DNA of 6,824 nt, taken from assembly GCA_025350175.1 (NCBI GenBank), contig JANXYF010000171.1:1-6824 (forward strand). Reading direction: 5' to 3'. Position 1 is the stretch's first letter; each line of letters opens with the position of its first letter. The DNA comes from Nitrosopumilales archaeon (GTDB lineage: Archaea > Thermoproteota > Nitrososphaeria > Nitrososphaerales > Nitrosopumilaceae). Made by a program: the position numbers and the translations under genes. The notes beneath the pieces are model-generated. The model saw nothing but the letters and a program-made list of their open reading frames with translations, was not told where the DNA came from and made no database searches. Positions 4,515 to 6,824 of this stretch are shown piece after piece.

Positions 4515-4524
4515 GTTTAAATTA
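4515..4524 (+). promoter_or_regulatory. TATA-like box of the second Usp gene
   Basis: The run gtttaaatta is centred about 26 bases before the ATG at 4545. It suggests that the second Usp gene can be transcribed on its own as a leaderless message rather than only with the first. Confidence 0.45.
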
Positions 4525-4544
4525 ATGAACCTTCAAGCAATCAC

Positions 4545-4973
4545 ATGATAAAGCACATAATGGCGCCATATGATAAATCAGATGCAGCTAATCGTGCTTT
4601 TGAATATGCGATTGACCTTGCAAAAAAATATAATTCTGTCATAAGTATAGTATCATGTGTTTCGCTCCAGGTTCCAACAGATCCTTATTTTGGAACAGCA
4701 TATGTGGAGACTACAAAGTTATTGAGAGAAGATGCAATTAATTCGATATCAAAACTAGAACCTAGGCTAAGAGAATCAAACATATCATTCAAGACAGATG
4801 TGTTAGATGTCATATCAATTACAGAATCTTTGATATCATATGCAGAATCACATGATATAGATTTGATAATAATTGGTTCTCGTGGATTGGGAGGTTTTAA
4901 AAAATTACTGCTTGGAAGTGTAGCAAGCGGTGTATCTCAACATTCAAAATGTCCAGTATTAATTGTCAAATAA
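4545..4973 (+). CDS. UspA-family universal stress protein, ATP-binding type (copy 2)
   Basis: This 142-residue single Usp domain has an ATG start. It opens with IKHIMAPYDKSDAANRAFEYA, in which D10 is the conserved adenine-contacting Asp, but the usual Gly of the DGS motif is Lys. The phosphate loop is complete: G111-S-R-G114, nine residues, G124-S125, followed by a terminal strand CPVLIVK. The protein should therefore bind ATP like copy 1. It shares the family core with copy 1 but little of the variable middle part, which here contains VPTDPYFGTAYVETTKLL. Paired Usp proteins often form homo- or heterodimers, so a joint role with copy 1 is plausible but inferred. A hairpin with a T-run follows the stop codon, ending the Usp unit before the convergent zinc-finger gene. 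Confidence 0.95.
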   Translation: MIKHIMAPYDKSDAANRAFEYAIDLAKKYNSVISIVSCVSLQVPTDPYFGTAYVETTKLLREDAINSISKLEPRLRESNISFKTDVLDVISITESLISYAESHDIDLIIIGSRGLGGFKKLLLGSVASGVSQHSKCPVLIVK

Positions 4974-4991
4974 TAATATCTGTGACCATAT

Positions 4992-5016
4992 ACAATAAAG
5001 AAAATATTGTGTTTTA
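4992..5016 (+). terminator. Terminator after the Usp pair
   Basis: ACAATA (4992-4997) and TATTGT (5005-5010) form a six-pair stem with a seven-base loop, followed by gTTTTaatt. It lies 18 bases past the second Usp stop, in the space before the convergent zinc-finger gene. Confidence 0.45.
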
Positions 5017-5019
5017 ATT

Positions 5020-5232
5020 CTAACTTTTCTGACGACGACGTTCCATTTTTTTCTCGTGTTCTTTTCGTGAATGGTGAAGTCGATCATCTTCATGGATAAA
5101 CTCTTTTCCACAATCATTACATTTTGTCACATGATGATGATGTACATTTCGTGCGTGATCTATTAGTTCCTCATCTTTTGAAAATTTCATTGCGCATTGA
5201 TCACATTCAAACTTTTTCCCAAAGAGTCTCAT
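5020..5232 (-). CDS. Small protein with two C2H2 zinc fingers
   Basis: From ATG at 5232 the product has 70 residues and consists almost only of two C2H2 fingers. Finger 1 has C10, C13, H26 and H31; finger 2 has C38, C41, H54 and H59. Both follow C-x2-C-x12-H-x4-H, and finger 2 has the classical CGKEF opening. The tail is strongly basic (KKMERRRQKS), favouring nucleic-acid binding. C2H2 fingers are rare in bacteria but occur as small proteins in archaea, where they may be transcription factors or RNA-binding proteins. The frame stays open up to 5328, but that extension overlaps the upstream flavoprotein gene. A minus-strand TATA-like box at about 5253-5265 sits 27 bases before ATG 5232, so I prefer the short form. 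It lies 52 bases downstream of the flavoprotein gene on the same strand. Confidence 0.88.
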   Translation of the reverse strand: MRLFGKKFECDQCAMKFSKDEELIDHARNVHHHHVTKCNDCGKEFIHEDDRLHHSRKEHEKKMERRRQKS

Positions 5233-5252
5233 GACATACAATCCTAACAAGT

Positions 5253-5265
5253 AACAAATAAGAAT
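5253..5265 (-). promoter_or_regulatory. TATA-like box of the zinc-finger gene
   Basis: On the minus strand the run attcttatttgtt is centred 27 bases before the ATG at 5232. It lies between the flavoprotein stop and the zinc-finger start and is the main reason for choosing the 70-residue form. Confidence 0.45.
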
Positions 5266-5284
5266 GTAAGTGTAAATTTTCAGA

Positions 5285-5869
5285 CTATTTTCTATATCGT
5301 GATGTGAATGTATTAGTAGAATCACCATTTAAATCCGTTACAAATTGTTGTCGTATGAGTATACCATAAACAACTAGATCCCTTGCAAGCATATCTAATC
5401 GTGATTCTAGTTTTGACGTAATTTTTCCATTAATGAAATCATCACTGTCATTCACAGACACCCCGTATGGGATACTCCACCCATAGCACTGTCTGACTGC
5501 AGTTCTCATCTGATCCATTGCTGTTAGACCCTTTTCATGAGACGCACAGATATATCCAAATGTTTTTCCTGCAAATTCTGCCCAAAAGTAATCAAGAAAG
5601 TTTTTCATGGCCCCCGACATGGAACCGTGATAATCAGGAGTGGAAAGAATCAGTGCGTCAGACCAGTTTACATCATCTTGTACTTTTTTTACTTCAGAAA
5701 TGGAATGATTTGTTGTTGGATCGTACAGTGGCAATCTAGTTTGTTTTAGATCAAGTAACCGTATTTCTGCGCCTTGTTTTTTTGCAAAATCCAATGCAAC
5801 GGACAAGGCAGTTGTACTTGAAGCACTCTCACGAAGACTTGAACCCACTCCCAGAACTTTGAATGTCAT
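5285..5869 (-). CDS. NADPH-dependent FMN reductase-like flavoprotein
   Basis: This 194-residue cytoplasmic flavodoxin-fold protein belongs to the NADPH-dependent FMN reductase family. The FMN phosphate loop is GVGSSLRESASS (7-18) after the first strand. The second flavin-contact segment, STPDYHGSMSGAMKNFLDYF (76-95), is the family's hallmark, equivalent to the common TPEYNGSxPGxLKNxID pattern. GKTFGYICAS (101-110) is the next core strand. Members reduce FMN, quinones, azo compounds or metals with NAD(P)H; the exact substrate cannot be read here. The length fits the family and the protein appears complete. The ATG at 5869 has a TATA-like box about 26 bases upstream. The zinc-finger gene follows 52 bases downstream on the same strand but has its own box. 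The gene is divergent from the 6015 gene. Confidence 0.92.
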   Translation of the reverse strand: MTFKVLGVGSSLRESASSTTALSVALDFAKKQGAEIRLLDLKQTRLPLYDPTTNHSISEVKKVQDDVNWSDALILSTPDYHGSMSGAMKNFLDYFWAEFAGKTFGYICASHEKGLTAMDQMRTAVRQCYGWSIPYGVSVNDSDDFINGKITSKLESRLDMLARDLVVYGILIRQQFVTDLNGDSTNTFTSRYRK

Positions 5870-5887
5870 ACCATCTCATGATTTTAT

Positions 5888-5900
5888 GAGAATAAATAAT
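5888..5900 (-). promoter_or_regulatory. TATA-like box of the flavoprotein gene
   Basis: On the minus strand the run attatttattctc is centred about 25 bases before the ATG at 5869. A small inverted repeat CTCAT/ATGAG (5875-5890) lies between the box and the start codon and might influence initiation. Confidence 0.45.
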
Positions 5901-5970
5901 ATCGTTTCTTAAATTTTTCAACTTGAAAACAAAAATTTTGGGTGTGACCAAGTTATACAATCCCCAGTCA

Positions 5971-5981
5971 ACTAATATAAG
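5971..5981 (+). promoter_or_regulatory. TATA-like box of the 6015 gene
   Basis: The run actaatataag is centred about 38 bases before the TTG at 6015, which would give a leader of roughly 12 bases. Confidence 0.4.
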
Positions 5982-6014
5982 AAATTCCATACTTCCTTAG
6001 GCGAATAGTACAAT

Positions 6015-6218
6015 TTGAAATTTTACATAGAATTTAATCCATGTAAAGAATGCAAAGACATAATCAAAGAATTAAACGAGAATATTCACCTCCAGACAGA
6101 CGAGGGATCAAAGAAATTTTTGCGGCACATTACATACAACCACACAGAAGTATCTCAGGCAATAATTGACGAGTTTCCAAAAGAATCAGACAAAGAAAAC
6201 TTTCCGTGGTTTAGATAA
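6015..6218 (+). CDS. 67-residue protein with CxxC and HxxxxH, possible atypical zinc finger
   Basis: I do not recognise a family. The only usable start is TTG at 6015, because an in-frame stop lies at 6006-6008 and no ATG or GTG follows. The product begins with a strand (KFYIEF) leading into a C10-K-E-C13 knuckle. A helix (KDIIKELNENI) follows, and then KKFLRHITYNH with H38 and H43. The 'L-x-x-H-x4-H' form near H38 is like the second half of a C2H2 finger, but the Cys-to-His spacing is 24 residues rather than 12. The protein ends with an acidic/aromatic tail (DEFPKESDKENFPWFR). It could bind zinc through the two Cys and two His; that is inference. It is divergent from the flavoprotein gene and converges on the NDH-2 gene with 85 bases between them. 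Confidence 0.65.
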   Translation: MKFYIEFNPCKECKDIIKELNENIHLQTDEGSKKFLRHITYNHTEVSQAIIDEFPKESDKENFPWFR

Positions 6219-6303
6219 AAAATATATTTGACTAGTAATGTCTTCATTTTCTATTTTTAGAATCAAATCCATGTAATATATGCTATAAAAAATTGATTTA
6301 ATT

Positions 6304-6824
6304 CTACAGATAAGACGACACGCTTGGAGTTTGGTCTATACTTCGCTCTATTGCAGAATAAATCGGAGTCTCTAATCTACTCAGAGTCTTTTTCTTGATG
6401 AATCCTACCGTCATTATATCAGCAGGGAAGATCAAGCTAAGTAACCAATCAAATCCAACTTTAATTTTCTTTTCACGAGTTGGCAAGTGTGACCAATAAA
6501 ATGATCTCCACAAAAACCATGCTGGAAATCCTTTGATTTTTTTACCATTTAGTAGCGCAACACCTGTTCGCTTGCCTATTGTGGCCATCACTCCTTTGTT
6601 ATGATAATCAAATTGCTTCAATGAACTTGCATTGCCAGTAATTTCTGCAACCAAATTTTCTGACACCAACTGGGCTTGCCTTATTGCGATTTGAGCAGTT
6701 GTAGGATATACAATATTGTTTTTTTGATCAACCAAATTAGCACAATCACCTAGTGCAAAAATACTAGGATAGTCTTTTAGTCTAAGATACGAGTCAACGA
6801 CTAATCTACCTGACTGACCATGTT
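6304..6824 (-). CDS. Type II NADH dehydrogenase (NDH-2)-like FAD oxidoreductase, C-terminal part
   Basis: The frame runs in from the window edge and ends at a stop at 6304-6306, giving 172 residues; the N-terminal FAD and NADH Rossmann parts are outside. It reads HGQSGRLVVDSYLRL, then IFALGDCANLVD, the GD motif that contacts FAD in this family, followed by YPTTAQIAIRQAQLV, which matches the AQxAxQ quinone-site motif of NDH-2 enzymes. The last 70 residues contain amphipathic and aromatic helices (FPAWFLWRSFYWSHL and FDWLLSLIFPADIMTVGF), typical of the C-terminal region that anchors NDH-2 to the membrane surface. Such enzymes pass electrons from NAD(P)H to the quinone pool without pumping protons. 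The exact donor and acceptor cannot be read here. A TTG at 6735 is internal, not the start. The gene converges with the 6015 gene. Confidence 0.9.
   Translation of the reverse strand, partial: HGQSGRLVVDSYLRLKDYPSIFALGDCANLVDQKNNIVYPTTAQIAIRQAQLVSENLVAEITGNASSLKQFDYHNKGVMATIGKRTGVALLNGKKIKGFPAWFLWRSFYWSHLPTREKKIKVGFDWLLSLIFPADIMTVGFIKKKTLSRLETPIYSAIERSIDQTPSVSSYL

Noticed and set aside
5233..5328. N-terminal extension of the zinc-finger protein with a hydrophobic stretch that could look like a membrane segment
   Set aside because: It overlaps the end of the flavoprotein gene, and a TATA-like box sits 27 bases before the later ATG at 5232. The hydrophobic reading is likely chance from AT-rich DNA.
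6304..6735. A 143-residue protein starting with TTG at 6735
   Set aside because: The frame continues to the window edge with clear NDH-2 sequence (GRLVVDSYLRL, FALGDCA), so the TTG is internal.
1..6824. tRNA, rRNA, CRISPR array, insertion sequence or integrase
   Set aside because: I saw no cloverleaf with a TTC-type arm, no regularly spaced direct repeats, no transposase or integrase motifs and no terminal inverted repeats with target duplications.

Overview
The window looks like a piece of a low-GC, AT-rich archaeal chromosome, most likely an ammonia-oxidising thaumarchaeon (Nitrosopumilales-like). This rests on family content rather than on any search: a CxxC-x17-CxxC mini-protein, a soluble archaeal-type histidine kinase, a stand-alone TRAM-domain protein with a Gly/Arg-rich head, tandem UspA proteins, a two-finger C2H2 protein and an NDH-2-type dehydrogenase. 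It also rests on gene style: short, mostly monocistronic genes, each preceded by a TATA-like AT box about 25 bases before the start codon, several with TTG or GTG starts and almost no leader.

Layout. Bases 1-119 hold the end of a small zinc-ribbon protein (+). Bases 209-763 encode a RelA/SpoT/MESH1-type HD protein whose catalytic Glu-Asp pair is changed to Asp-Tyr. Bases 812-1141 and 1191-1490 are two tandem paralogues of an unrecognised family. On the minus strand follow a soluble histidine kinase (1517-2269) and a Gly-rich TRAM protein (2443-2751). A 17-residue Lys/Ala peptide (2893-2946, +) is divergent from the TRAM gene and is followed by a 223-base non-coding stretch with four consecutive inverted repeats. 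A roadblock-like protein (3170-3544, +) converges on a small unrecognised protein (3571-3885, -). Two UspA proteins (4063-4973, +) come next. A double C2H2 zinc finger (5020-5232, -) sits just downstream of an NADPH-dependent FMN reductase-like flavoprotein (5285-5869, -). A 67-residue CxxC/HxxxxH protein (6015-6218, +) and the C-terminal part of a type II NADH dehydrogenase (6304 to the window edge, -) close the window.

How the genes may work together. No single operon dominates, and gene orientation changes often. The common themes are stress and redox housekeeping (nucleotide hydrolase-like HD protein, two Usp proteins, flavin reductase, NDH-2, orphan kinase, RNA-binding TRAM protein) and several very small putative metal-binding proteins. 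The main candidates for something undescribed are the Lys/Ala micropeptide with its downstream array of hairpins, the HD protein with an altered active site, the paralogous pair at 812-1490, and a 21-base near-perfect palindrome between the divergent promoters at 3960-3980.
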